From Sesamum alatum (lineage: Eukaryota > Streptophyta > Magnoliopsida > Lamiales > Pedaliaceae), in the NCBI GenBank assembly GCA_034509735.1, contig JACGWO010000008.1, positions 14,767,864-14,831,863 of the forward strand: 64,000 bases of DNA, given 5' to 3'. How positions within the stretch are numbered: position 1 is the stretch's first letter; each line of letters opens with the position of its first letter. Both the position numbers and the translations under genes were made by a program. Shown piece by piece: positions 45,588-56,387 of the stretch. The notes below the pieces were generated by a model that saw only the letters and a list, made by a program, of their open reading frames with translations, had not been told where the DNA came from and ran no database searches.

Positions 45588-46924
45588 TAGAACCCGAATA
45601 CCAATAGAGCCAGGTCCGCCGTCCCCCACCGAACCCCTGAGATGAATAATCCCCTTGCCATGCCAAGCCAACACCCTTAGAAAAGTAAGCACAGCTCAAA
45701 GGAGATACAAAATCAGCAAAGACACAGAAGCAACAAAACGACAAAGACAAGCAATGAAAAAATAATACGACACTGATAACACAACTCAGAGCACGAAATC
45801 TACGACAACGGCATGAGCAAAAGCGAAATCTAAACAGAGGAAAGCACGACACCAACAACAACGAATCACGTCATCCGACAAGGTAAAGCGCATGATAACG
45901 TAAATGGACGATCCCAGAGGAACAACAAGAATAAACTCAAACAAATCTTCACTCATATGAGTAACACACTCTACTCACGCGAGTAACTCACTGCATCTAG
46001 ACTCTAGCCATATTCCTTGTTCTCTATCTTTTCTTTTTAATTCGAGACTCAAGCCATAATTAAATGCATATGAATAGGCATTTATTTTTGTAATGATCAT
46101 GGTACGGTATCAATTTTTCTAAATAAATTTTAAATCGTATTATCATATGTTGTTCTAAAATTAAAATAATAAATTGAAATTCTCTTTCTCTAAACCAAAA
46201 TTGGATGCATGGTTCGGTGAGTGTTGGGCGATTTTGTAGTTTATAAGTGAATTTGGTTGCAAATAAAAAATATTTGAAACTATATTAGTGGAAACTAAAA
46301 TGAAATTAATTATAAGTAGTATTAGTTGGTAAGAATAATGTATAATATTCGTGATCCAATTCTTATGTGGTTCAGAGATAATAATTAATAGATATTCAAT
46401 ATACGAATTTAATGTATCTTAGTTTTTAATTATCCTATTTCATTTTGCAATTATATTTCTTCTTAATCATAATTACATCATACTTTATAATGACTAAATA
46501 AATTTATAACTTAATAAAAACTCTAATTCTAATATATCATTCAAAAAGAAATAATTTAATATTTTGTTTTAAACATTTAAAATAAATACATACTCATTGA
46601 TCGACCACACAATATCCTTAACTTGAATTAACATATACTGGGGTCATAAAAAATAAACTCTAATTCTAATCATTCAATAAATATTATTGTAAACATTTAT
46701 AAAAAAATACATACTAATTGGTCCGATTTAATTAGAATTATCCTTAAGGTTAAGTAATAAATGTTGTGGTTATAATAAAAGGAAAGTCTTTTAATTATGT
46801 TGACTTGAGACGTTTTAGCCGTTACGTTAATGTCTTAGGATTCTTTTCTAAAACTGAGTTCAACCCTTTTAACAGATTCTCCAAATCTTACGAGGACTCA
46901 ATTATGGTAACTTTTACGCTCTCT

Positions 46925-46934
46925 CTATATATAC
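46925..46934 (+). promoter_or_regulatory. TATA box of RING-H2 copy 2
   Basis: CTATATATAC in the same context as in copy 1 (ACACGAACTCCATTTGACAAT follows). Confidence 0.75.
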
Positions 46935-47113
46935 ACACACGAACTCCATTTGACAATATTAATTTCAGTCATCACAATCATCTTTTGTTTTCGCTCTCTC
47001 TCACCAACTTCGCTCCGCCGCCTCGTCTGGCGGTGTTCGGAGGGCGCCCGGCCGCTTTTCCCCTTATTTCTTGCCAGGAGAGTTTTCAAGTACTACAGCT
47101 CCGCCGTACTTCG

Positions 47114-47143
47114 ATGGCCTTCTTCCTCCACTACAGAACATGA
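47114..47143 (+). CDS. Upstream ORF overlapping the RING copy 2 start
   Basis: First ATG after the TATA box of copy 2. It encodes nine residues (MAFFLHYRT) and its TGA overlaps the ATG of the main frame in the sequence ACATGAGG. This could act as an upstream ORF that lowers or conditions translation by reinitiation. It may also simply be a by-product of the lost original start codon. No conservation test is possible here: copy 1 lacks it. Confidence 0.4.
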   Translation: MAFFLHYRT

Positions 47144-47682
47144 GGGCTCTTCAGAGAGAAACTGATCAGAGATTGGATACATATACTTACCCCAATCGGG
47201 CTGCAGCGGGCACACGTACCATGCATCCTCGTCAGATCTTGGACATTCCTGCTATTCCTGCACACATATATCAACATTCCATTCAAGTTCAAGGAAGAAA
47301 CAACCTTCAGGCGGCCTTCGGTAACTGGATTCAAGAATTCGAAACCATGATTCTTGATGATATTGGAACTGAATGGGGAATAGAGAATGTGGAAACTGAA
47401 CGGGGAAGACAGATTAATATCACAAGAGACGGAGGCTTGTCGGAGAAACTGATCTTGAAGTATCTGAAGACCAGGGATTGTCGTCCGGTTAACAATGACG
47501 GGGAGCCTAAAATCTGCGTCGTGTGTCAGGATGATCTGCGCCAAGAAAATAGTACGATCGGAGTGCTCGATTGCGGGCATGAATATCATGCTTCATGCAT
47601 CAGACAGTGGCTGCAGCAGAAGAACATTTGCCCCCTGTGTAAAGCCATTGCATTCCGTGTAGATGATGATGAGCAGATTTGA
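47140..47682 (+). CDS. RING-H2 finger E3 ubiquitin ligase, copy 2
   Basis: 180 residues from the first in-frame ATG (MRALQRETDQ). The leader equivalent to copy 1's start (ATGCAAGAGATGAC) is deleted here, so the N-terminus differs completely up to the shared VQGRNNLQAAFGNWIQE. Downstream the two proteins are nearly the same: ETMILDDIGTEW, INITRDGGLSEKLILKYLKT, DCRPVNNDGEPKICVVCQDD. The RING-H2 has all eight ligands, and here the conserved DCGH is kept. Differences lie at WLQQKN versus WLKHKN and at Phe versus Leu near the end. No stop or frameshift lies in the frame, so it may be expressed. Its proximal 3' flank is cut by an insertion of about 15 kb some 150 bases past the stop. Confidence 0.8.
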   Translation: MRALQRETDQRLDTYTYPNRAAAGTRTMHPRQILDIPAIPAHIYQHSIQVQGRNNLQAAFGNWIQEFETMILDDIGTEWGIENVETERGRQINITRDGGLSEKLILKYLKTRDCRPVNNDGEPKICVVCQDDLRQENSTIGVLDCGHEYHASCIRQWLQQKNICPLCKAIAFRVDDDEQI

Positions 47683-47836
47683 ATAGCTTCAGTGACTGAT
47701 GTATTTGATCATACTAAAGCTTAGGTCGGAAAGATGTTGATGTTCTCCTCGTGTGTACTTCCATGATTGTAAAAGATTAAACAAGTTCATTCTTGTTTTG
47801 CCATGTTTGTTTGTGTTTTCTTTAGTTTTGGGGTAT

Positions 47837-49499
47837 TATCGCGTCTAAGATGCATGTACAAATGTGGAAAAAAAATTAACCAGTCCGAGTTAATTCCAAT
47901 ATATTACTTGAGAAATCTAAGAGATAGATAATATTAATTGATTTGTATAATAGAAAATTAAAATTACCTTAATAGTCAGTGGACAAGATCTGAACGTCGT
48001 TGAATGCTGCAATATGGAATGCCTGAGGGATCCGTAATAAACATAAAATTGTACGAAGGATGTGTAAAGAGCATAAGATCAGTCTATGTGGCCTAATTGA
48101 TCCGAGAGTACATTAGGATGTTAATCGCATCCGTCGCGGGTTTGGTGTTTACTGAGTGATTCCGTGGATTATGAGGTGCTCAATGATGAGGAGTAATATC
48201 TTTATCTGGGGAGTATTAATGAACCTTTCCTCTGCGCATTGGTTTAGGGAAAAATGCAAGTAATTCTCTTGTGACAATGCAAATGAGCAAATTATCTTCG
48301 TATGAAAAAGAATAAATAAATACCAATTTTCAGAAGCTATTTTTGATTGTGGTCCGGTGGATGTGGGGTTCTAGGGAAGTCAGATTACATGGACAGACCA
48401 CCACATTTGGCAACGACTTGATCGGGTCTTATTTTCGAGTGAATAGGTTGATTCAGGCCCCCAAACACTGGTGTGGCATTTGCCGCGGTCTCTTTCGGAT
48501 CACTGCTAGCTCTTGGTCTAAGTTACAGCCACGACCAGCATGACACCTTCCTCTGTTCGTTTCCAGAATATGTAGTGTCGGCATACTGATTTGGAGGGGG
48601 TGGTCAGAGATTGCTGGGATTTACCGGTATAGCAGTTGGCATGCCTCGACCTAAAAGAGGAACTACTCCGGCTCAAGCCAATGGGACAAGTAACATGGTT
48701 CAAAGCATCGGCCGGGATATCGGATGATAAATTAAGTAATTATTATGTTTTTTGTTTTTGTATTGGAATAAATTAAGTAAAATATAATATATAAAAGATT
48801 CGATATTAAAATAAAATTAACGAAGTCCCTTATTCTTGGATTTTTTTATAAGAAATTTCAGTTTAATAAAATTGATGATGTTTTATTTTTAATGTCTATT
48901 TGAATTTCGCTTTAGTTTTACTTTCTATCTGTTATATCATTTTGTGAAATGCTATATTTTGGATGTTTTTGCATTGGATTGGATAAGTGATCATTGTCAT
49001 CTAACTTAATTGGTGGAAAGTGAATTTAATTTTTTTGATGTTTGATATTATAAAATTTTTAGTTTGTAATATTATATAGTAATTTGTGATGCTTTATTGT
49101 TTTATAATTTTACTAATTTTTTGAGATTTTTTTTTTAAGTATTGTATAATACATTTACTTTATATGGTTCAATAATATCTCGATACACCACGATCGATGT
49201 GAAATAATACCCGTCAATATTATCACCGATTCCGCGATTTTAAACCATGACAAGGACGTGGCTTTCTCCCAGAAGTTGTTAACCGCGGATAATGAGTCGG
49301 AGGAACTAACGGACTTTGAAGACATCCCTTGCCTTCTCAAATTAGATGAATATAAAAAAATCTTATGTTTTGTGTACCTTTGGATAAAACATGACTTTTA
49401 CATTATTTACTTGTTTTTCTTTTTCTCTACGTATGTGCCATAATTTTTATAGGTTATATTATAGAGGTTAAAGTAAATGAAAGGAGATGATTGGCATTT
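47837..49499. other. Unassigned inserted sequence
   Basis: Absent from unit A of the duplication, so inserted. A stretch at 48,340-48,720 is GC-richer and has partly protein-like frames on both strands without a recognisable domain; 49,250-49,345 likewise (FEDIPCLLKLDEYKK). Could be captured gene fragments or an old element. Not identified. Confidence 0.35.
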
Positions 49500-50282
49500 C
49501 ACTAAAAAAAGAAATTTAGTGAAATGGCATTTGGAATGGCCAATATTAAATTTATAATTGGTTTGTAGAATTTATAACGGCCTCTAGGATCGCTGGCTAT
49601 CCATTCCTTCGACAGGCGTTATAAAATATTAGTAACGATTTTTACAAAATTTGTTACTATTTTTCCCTGGATATTGTAATGGCAGAGCAAATTGTTACAA
49701 ACTTTGGTCGGATAACGAAATTGTTATTGTAAATATTTTAGGGATGACTTTGTTAAAAAAATTGGACCACATTTTTTAATGACTTTTGTATTACCAATAG
49801 TTTTAAGTTTATATCTTTTTGGAACAGTCTGTTGAACTTATTTTGGAACGGTTGTTGTTCCTCTTTTTTGGAATGAGTTTTGTAACGGTGCATATGAGGA
49901 GTTGTATTTCTTTCTGGTTCAGTTGTTGTAACGGTCTTTTAATCAGCTAAGTAATTTAATTGGGAGATTTTTATAATTATCTTCAGGTTTTGTGCTGGTA
50001 AAGTGTTTGCCAAAGACCTTTACAACAATCGTTACAAAGGTAATATATATATATATATTTTAATATTTATAGATATTTATAATATTTATAATATATCTTA
50101 TAATATTATAATAATATTTATTATTTAATATTTTTTAAAGTATTAAGTTATAAATATTTTGTTGAATTTTTGAAATGTGAAATATTTGAAATAAATTATC
50201 TAGCAAGTAAATATTAACTTTATAAGTAACAAAATAAAAATAGTTAACAAATTATATTTATATACAAATTTAAAAAAAAAAT

Positions 50283-51693
50283 AGCAACAACGACCCTAAT
50301 CTAGATCGACCTTCCTATCGGCAGCGTCCACACCATCTTGTACATTGTCATCGAGGGCTCGGGATCAGCTGGAGGCTGGGATGGTTGGGGCAACGGAGGG
50401 ACGGGCCATGTGTTCACAGTATGGTCTAACATCTCTTCGATCCTCGTGACCAGAGGATCCAGATTTGGGCTTCCCAATCGCAGTGGCGGAAGAGATGTCG
50501 CCGTAAAAATCATGCATAAATTACCTATAAACTATAAACATTATATTAAAAACGTAAAAGAAGTAACATTATAGAAAATTTATTTTCCTATTTTTCTAAT
50601 TTTTTAATTTTATTGTGCAAAAATTACCTATAAACCACAAAATCACATTAAAAACAGAAAAATAACCTAAAAAAGACCGAAAAAAATATTTTCCTATTTT
50701 TCTAATTAAATCGTGCATAAATTACCTATATTCCATAAAAATTACATTAAAAACAGGAGAAAAAAAACAAAAAATGACAGAAAATTCTTTTTCATGTTTT
50801 CTAATTTTTCTAATTATATCATGCATAAATTATCTATAAACCATAAGAATCACATTAAAAACAAAACAATAACCTAAAAAAGATTGAAAAATCATTTTCC
50901 TATTTTTCTAATATTCCTAACTAAATTATGCATAAATTAGGTACAAATCATAAAATTCTAGGAAATAAAACTCATTCCTAACAAACAAGCAATTAAAACC
51001 AGATTCCAAATAAATATCAATATGAATATGCTACTCAAACACTTCATTATAACTTTAATAATTATAAATTCATGGGCATAATTTAATGCTAAATTATAAA
51101 CAATAAGATGCACTGGCATGCATAAATTTGGACAAACGCATGAACAAGCTCAAAGCTGCCATTAGAATGGCAACTTAAGTTCGAACAGTTATTTCCAATA
51201 CGAAAGAAACATCCACACAGCTCATTTTCTCACGATAGAGGAACAAACATTACTGATTACTCAATAAAATCAATAAAAACGGGGACTTTATCCAATTATT
51301 TACATTGCTAATGAGAAATTGGTTGATTAGAAGGCAACCAAGGAACCAACCAAGAAGAAAAAGAAATGCTAAGATTCCAATTTGTGAATGAGATGGCTGT
51401 GGACAGAGAAGATAAAAAATTATCCTCAAGATGTGCCAACGGCGTGGGCTTTGATGTCATCGTCGAAGATGAGCCACTCGACGGTGGAGATGTCCTCGGC
51501 CTCGATGGGGGAGGAGGTGGTGGCGGCAGCGTATAGAGGAGAAGGCGGAGGCCAACAGAGGAGGGGCTGGAGGTGGACAAAGGACGGTGAGTTAGCAGCG
51601 ATGGTGGCGGTGGAGGGGCAGGCAACCGTGGAGGCGGCTAACGGCGGAGCAGGGACGATGAGAGAGATCGAGAAAGAGGGTGATGAAGAGTGA
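50283..51693 (-). pseudogene. Coding scraps of the outer CACTA element
   Basis: Minus strand 51,625-51,308 is Pro/Ser-rich (SRPRTSPPSSGSSS) and 50,513-50,301 reads GSPNLDPLVTRIEEMLDHTV then a Pro-rich tail. Between them is the tandem array at 50,512-50,960. The order GC-rich leader, AT-rich intron-like array, coding piece mirrors the second gene of the inner CACTA (56.3-59.5 kb). No named domain is recognised. Confidence 0.35.
50512..50960. repeat. Tandem repeat array, about 105-110 bp x 4
   Basis: Four diverged units each hold GCATAAATTACCTATAAACC, ACATTAAAAACAG, AACCTAAAAAAGA and TTTTCCTATTTTTCTAAT in that order. Confidence 0.8.
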
Positions 51694-52575
51694 GGAAAAA
51701 ATATGCTTTAGTGTTATATTTATATTAAAATTTTGGAATGACCATCTATTAGAAACATTGTTCCCAAAGTCATTCCAAACATAACAAATGACGTCGTTTG
51801 TGCAACAAAAAGACAACATTTTGCTTCCAAAACGGCGTTGTATAAACTAAGGCTTATATATATGTCCGTACATAAAAGTCATTCCAAAAATAGTTCTATA
51901 AACTTATATATACACTACAAAAAACTGCGGGAATAGGAACGGATACATATGACTGTTCCAACTCCCTGTCCTAATAGGAACGGTACAAGGAACAGTTGTG
52001 GAATGGAAAATGTTGATGACATCATTGTCGTGGTAATTGTAATACAAATTAATAGGAACGGCACGACCGTTCCTATTCCAGAGCCAACATATATGTGAGC
52101 CAATTTGTACACCTATAACTGTTCCTAAAAGGGAGTTGATATATTTTGGACTTCAATTTGGAACACATGTGTGAAATTTGGAACGGCTAGTCGACCGGGA
52201 ACACTTACCATTCCTATATGGGGTCTTATGGCCGTGTCTATTTGGACCGGTCGTCTCACCGTTCCAACATGTAGTCCTACATAAGACCCTTTTACGCCGT
52301 GGGCAAAAATGTAATGCAATTATCGTTCCAAATTGTGGGTATATAGTAAGTGCAGTATTATTACTATTACCGTTCTCAATTGTACTCCAATTAGGAACGG
52401 TCTCTCTGAGTGTGCCTCATACCGTTCCTAATATGCCCTAACGGCTATATTACAACGGTAATATTACTGTTCCTGTAACCCCATCTGGGACCGTTCCTAA
52501 AGCTGGAACAACGGCTATATTTAAATGGCTAGTTTTGTGTTCCAAATAATATTCCAATGCCCGTTCCAATATTTT

Positions 52576-52588
52576 CTATATATATATG
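52576..52588 (+). promoter_or_regulatory. Probable TATA box of the CACTA transposase gene
   Basis: CTATATATATATG about 250 bases before the ATG. A leader intron is likely, with donor AG/GTAAGT at 52,732 and acceptor GTAG/GACC ending at 52,823. Confidence 0.5.
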
Positions 52589-52831
52589 TCCCCCTTCTTT
52601 GTCATTGTTCTTGTAATTACTCTCCAACTCATTTTGTTGTAACTCCCCCCCTTGATTCTTTATACGAAAAATCGAACATATCAATTACCGAGTGCGAATT
52701 TTGTATTGATATTGATAGGTGTTTTGCTCAGGTAAGTATGCAAAAAACTCTGTTATTTTTGTATATATATATATAAAATATACTCTCGTTATTTAATTGC
52801 GTACTGTTGTGAGTTATACGTAGGACCAATC

Positions 52832-55498
52832 ATGTTAAGACAATTGAGAAAATGGATGTATGATCGAGACGTCTTGGGTGTGACGCCGGAGTTTGAGGAT
52901 GGTGTTACAACATTTTTAGAATGGGCCCAGTCTCAGCGTGCATATATGGACGGGAACAAGATTAAGTGTCTCTGTTGGAAGTGTAAAACGAACGGTTCAA
53001 AACATCAAACGAGATAAATTTTGATTTGTGTATGAAAGGGTTTACGCCAGAGTATTACAATTGGACTTTGCATGGTGATGAGAGGGTTCAGGAATACATT
53101 GAAGCATTGACAGCGCCCCCAGTGCAGCAGCAGCAAACGCCATCCGTTCAGGAGGAGGGTAGTTCGCATTGGGGTGATGCGGCTCAGATGGATTGGGCGC
53201 AGAGGATGGTATTCGATGCCGCGGGCCGTCATTCTAGTCTTCGTACAACCAGGAGGGACCGGCTGATGATGGTACTCGGTATTGTCCATCTGATGTGGGT
53301 CCTAGTTCATATTATAATTCGGGGCCTTATGATTATGTGTCTGGCTTGTCAGACCGTTTTTTTATGTAGTTCATGCTGCGGACCAACCATTGTGGAACGG
53401 CTGCACCACCTCTCAATTGGTGTCAATTGCCTCTTTGGTGAATATTGGAAGGACGATATTGATTTGGAATATTGCAAGTTCTGTGCAGACGTTAGGTACA
53501 AGCCCACTAGGGACAGAAATCCTAAACGTAAGAAGTCCCCGTATGCCATTCTTAGGTATCTACCGATTACCCCTCGGCTGTAGAGGTTGTATGCATCGTA
53601 GGCCACAACAGAGCATATGACTTGGCATGCGAGCCATCAGACGGGGGAAGGCTCCTTGTGTAATCGGCCGGAGCTTGAGGTGGACGAAAGGAGACCGAAC
53701 GTGATGCCCAAGGCAGTATATACATTGACGAAGGAGCAAAAGAAGAAGATTTATGAGTGGATTTGTTGTCTTAGGTTTCCTGATGGGTATGCCTCTAACT
53801 TGGCCCGTTGCGTCGACCTGAAGGAGTTGAGGATGCACGGCATGAACAACCATGATTGTCATGTATTCATGCAGAAATTGATTCCGGTTGCCTTCCGTGA
53901 AATGCTTCCAGAGCACGTGTGAGGGGCCTTGACGGAAGTGAGCCTTCTATTCCAAATCCTATACTCAACAACACTAAATGTGGCCAAGGTAAAAGAATTG
54001 GAAGATAGTGTAGCCGTCATCCTGTGCAACCTCGAGAAAATTTTTCCTCCTTTTTTCGATTCAATGGAGCATCTAATTTTTCACCTTCCATATGAGGCGC
54101 GCGTTAGGGGGGCCCGTGCAATACAGGTGGATGTACCCATTTGAAAGGTAATTAAATAAATACTGTTAAATATATATTTATTATTTTCATTTTAATAAAT
54201 AGTCGTATGAATAGATTCCTATACGATTTGAAGAAAAATGTGAAAAACAAAGCACACGTCGAGGCGTCAATTGTAGAGGCTTATATTGTCGAAGAAATTG
54301 GGCTTTTCTCCTCTCACTACTTCGAACCGCACATTCTCTGCAAGCAAAATAGACTCGGTCGGAACGATGATCTTACGAGCAATGATGATCGAATAGTTCG
54401 GTCCATTTTCAATTACCCAGGCCGAGCAAGTGGAGTTTCGAAGAAGAGATGGCTGAGCGGTGAGGAACTTCATGCTATCGAGACATACGCCTTGTGTAAT
54501 TGTGAAGTAGTTGCACCGTACTAAGAGTAAGTGTCTTATACAAACGTAATTATCTCGTATGAATCATTTCACTTTCAATTACATGTATATTTATAACTAT
54601 CAGTTTTACTATAACAGGTCATTCTTGAATGAACTGTTCGAGCAACACAATTCGGAGGACCCGATAATTGATCAACTAGTGGTGACACAATTCAAGGATT
54701 AGTTCAAGGCTCGTGTAAATATCATCAATTTCTTGTAAATGTGATATGCTCATTAATTTGTAATCAATTATTTGAATTGCTATATATATGATTAATTGCA
54801 GGTGAAACCCGAATTGAATCACACAAACAACGAATTATTGAAGTTGCATTATTGGGGGCCAAGAGCAGAAGTGACGACATACCCGTTTTACTTCGTCAAT
54901 GGCTTCAATTTCCACACTGAACATCACAATGTCGGGAAGTCAACAATGAATTGTGATGTTTGGGTCAAAAGCTCATCGTATACAGACACGGATTTTGACT
55001 TCTATGGAATTTTGGAAGAAATAATTCAGCTAGATTACCCACTAATTCCAAACATGCACATTGTACTGTTTAATTGTCGTTGGGTCGATCCGGTCAAAGG
55101 CATGAAGATACACCCTCGTTATCACGTCATTGATGTCAACTTCTAAAAGCTCTACCAAAAGAATGAACCATTCATACTGGCACAACAAGCAGTACAAGTC
55201 TACTACGTGGATTACCCGAGCATAAGAGGGACAAAGTCGACTGGAAAGCTGTTTGCAAAATCAAGCCTCGAAGAGTAATCGATGACTCACGATGGACCGA
55301 GGTCGCCTATCAGATGGATGAAGTCATACCTAATCCAGATGTTGTAATAGATAACCAAACCTTTGAACTGCATGACCCAACAGGAATACAATTGATCGTT
55401 GATCATGGAGCAGGGCCATCGCGCTCGCCAGACAGTGAATCCAAAGATGAAGATGAAGATAGCTTTGACGAGGCTGAGTTCGATGAAGAGACTTATTA
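52832..55498 (+). pseudogene. CACTA TNP2-type transposase, catalytic core deleted
   Basis: ATG at 52,832 opens a transposase-associated domain (RKWMYDRDVL...GVTTFLEWAQ...CLCWKCKTNG). A frameshift near 53,010 leads to NFDLCMKGFTPEYYNW and SSHWGDAAQMDWAQRM. After PLWNGCTTSQLVSIASLVNI the text jumps to YWKDDIDLEYCKFC. After MTWHASHQTGEGSLCNRP it jumps straight to ELEVDERRPNVMPKAVYTLT (DUF4218; 53,670-54,147). The TNP2 domain that should lie between is gone. Introns fit at 54,148-54,202, 54,527-54,617 and 54,715-54,801. DUF4216 follows (KLHYWGPRAEVTTYPFYFVN ... CRWVDPVKGMK), then an acidic tail ending near 55,498. Stops (for example TAA at 54,521) add to the damage. Confidence 0.88.
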
Positions 55499-55685
55499 AA
55501 TTTTAAAAAAAATTCAAAAAAATTTATGTAATTTTTTTATTACAGTTATTGTAAAATTGTATTCGATAGATGTATTTTGATTATTCTAACAAATCAGAAT
55601 AAATTTTAAAAATAGGAACGAATATTTTATTCTAACAACCGTTCCTAATACAGGTACAACTATTTGAATAAGTGCCAAACAATAA

Positions 55686-56010
55686 AAATGTGGAAAATTT
55701 GAATTAGGAACGGGTCAAATTTATCACGACCGTTCCTATTTAAGGTACAAATTTTCAAATATGGCGGCTAATAAAAAAAATGTGGAAAATTTCAATTAGG
55801 AACGGTCCAAATTTATCAGGACCGTTCCTATTTAAGGTACAATTTTTTAAATATGACGGCTAATTAAAAAAAATGAGGGAAATTTGAATTAGGAATGGTC
55901 CAAATTTATCAGGACCGTTCCTATTTAAGGTACAAATTTTCAAATATGACGGCGAATTAAAAAAATGAGGGAAATTTGAATTATGAACAGTCGGTGAAAA
56001 CCTACAACTG
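55686..56010. repeat. Tandem 92-93 bp repeats, each with an inverted repeat
   Basis: Units start at about 55,686, 55,779, 55,871 and 55,963. Each has AATTAGGAACGGTCCAAA, then TTTATCA(G/C)GACCGTTCCTA, so GGAACGGTCC and GGACCGTTCC face each other as a 10-bp stem. The last unit is degenerate. The GGAACGGT core is the same as in the element's subterminal arrays, but this block is central, between the two genes. Confidence 0.88.
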
Positions 56011-56304
56011 TTCCAAACTGAAGTCCAATATTTCGTTTTGACACCCAATGGGAAATTGGTGGAAAATTTAACTATTGGACCGGTCAGTTTATATACGACC
56101 ATTCCAAATGTCAATAGGAACGGTAAATACGTGCATTCATTAAAACGACATCGTTCTTTCCATTAGGAACGGTATTGGGAACACCATGTCTATTAGGTGA
56201 CCCTTCCTAGTATTACAATTCCAACCAATTGGTCCGATATCTCAACATTCGTCAACCGGATCGACACCATTTTTTAACACATACAAGATTATGGATATGA
56301 CTTT

Positions 56305-56387
56305 ATGTCCAACGGTCTGATTTTCAATCAGCAACCCGGATTTAAGGATTTAAGGATGTCCAATGGTCTGATTTTCAATCAGCAACC
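56305..56387 (+). repeat. Small tandem duplication, 51-bp period
   Basis: ATGTCCAA(C/T)GGTCTGATTT and the next 14 bases occur at 56,305 and again at 56,356, at the head of the leader of the second CACTA gene. Confidence 0.9.

Larger units (their letters stand above)
40250..46057 (-). mobile_element. L1-type LINE, structurally complete, decayed ORFs
   Basis: A 14-bp direct repeat AATTAAATGCATAT flanks it (40,236-40,249 and 46,058-46,071). The left end begins with a short T run (about 40,249-40,255), which is the poly(A) tail of a minus-strand element. ORF1 with DUF4283 and a CCHC knuckle, then ORF2 with endonuclease, reverse transcriptase and zf-RVT, follow in the right order from 45.6 to 40.5 kb. 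About 470 bases of 5' leader precede ORF1. The length of 5.8 kb fits a full-length plant L1. Its GC content is well above that of its surroundings. Confidence 0.9.
46466..47836 (+). repeat. Segmental duplication, unit B proximal part
   Basis: Matches 34,630-35,950 through promoter, RING gene and 3' flank (ACTTCCATGATTGTAAAAGA, TTAAACAAGTTCATTCTTG). Similarity stops at about 47,836 (GGGGTATTA) and resumes at about 63,108. Confidence 0.88.

Noticed and set aside
50512..50960. CRISPR-like array
   Set aside because: Units are about 105-110 bp, diverged and without unique spacers; this is a plant genome and a CACTA-associated tandem repeat.
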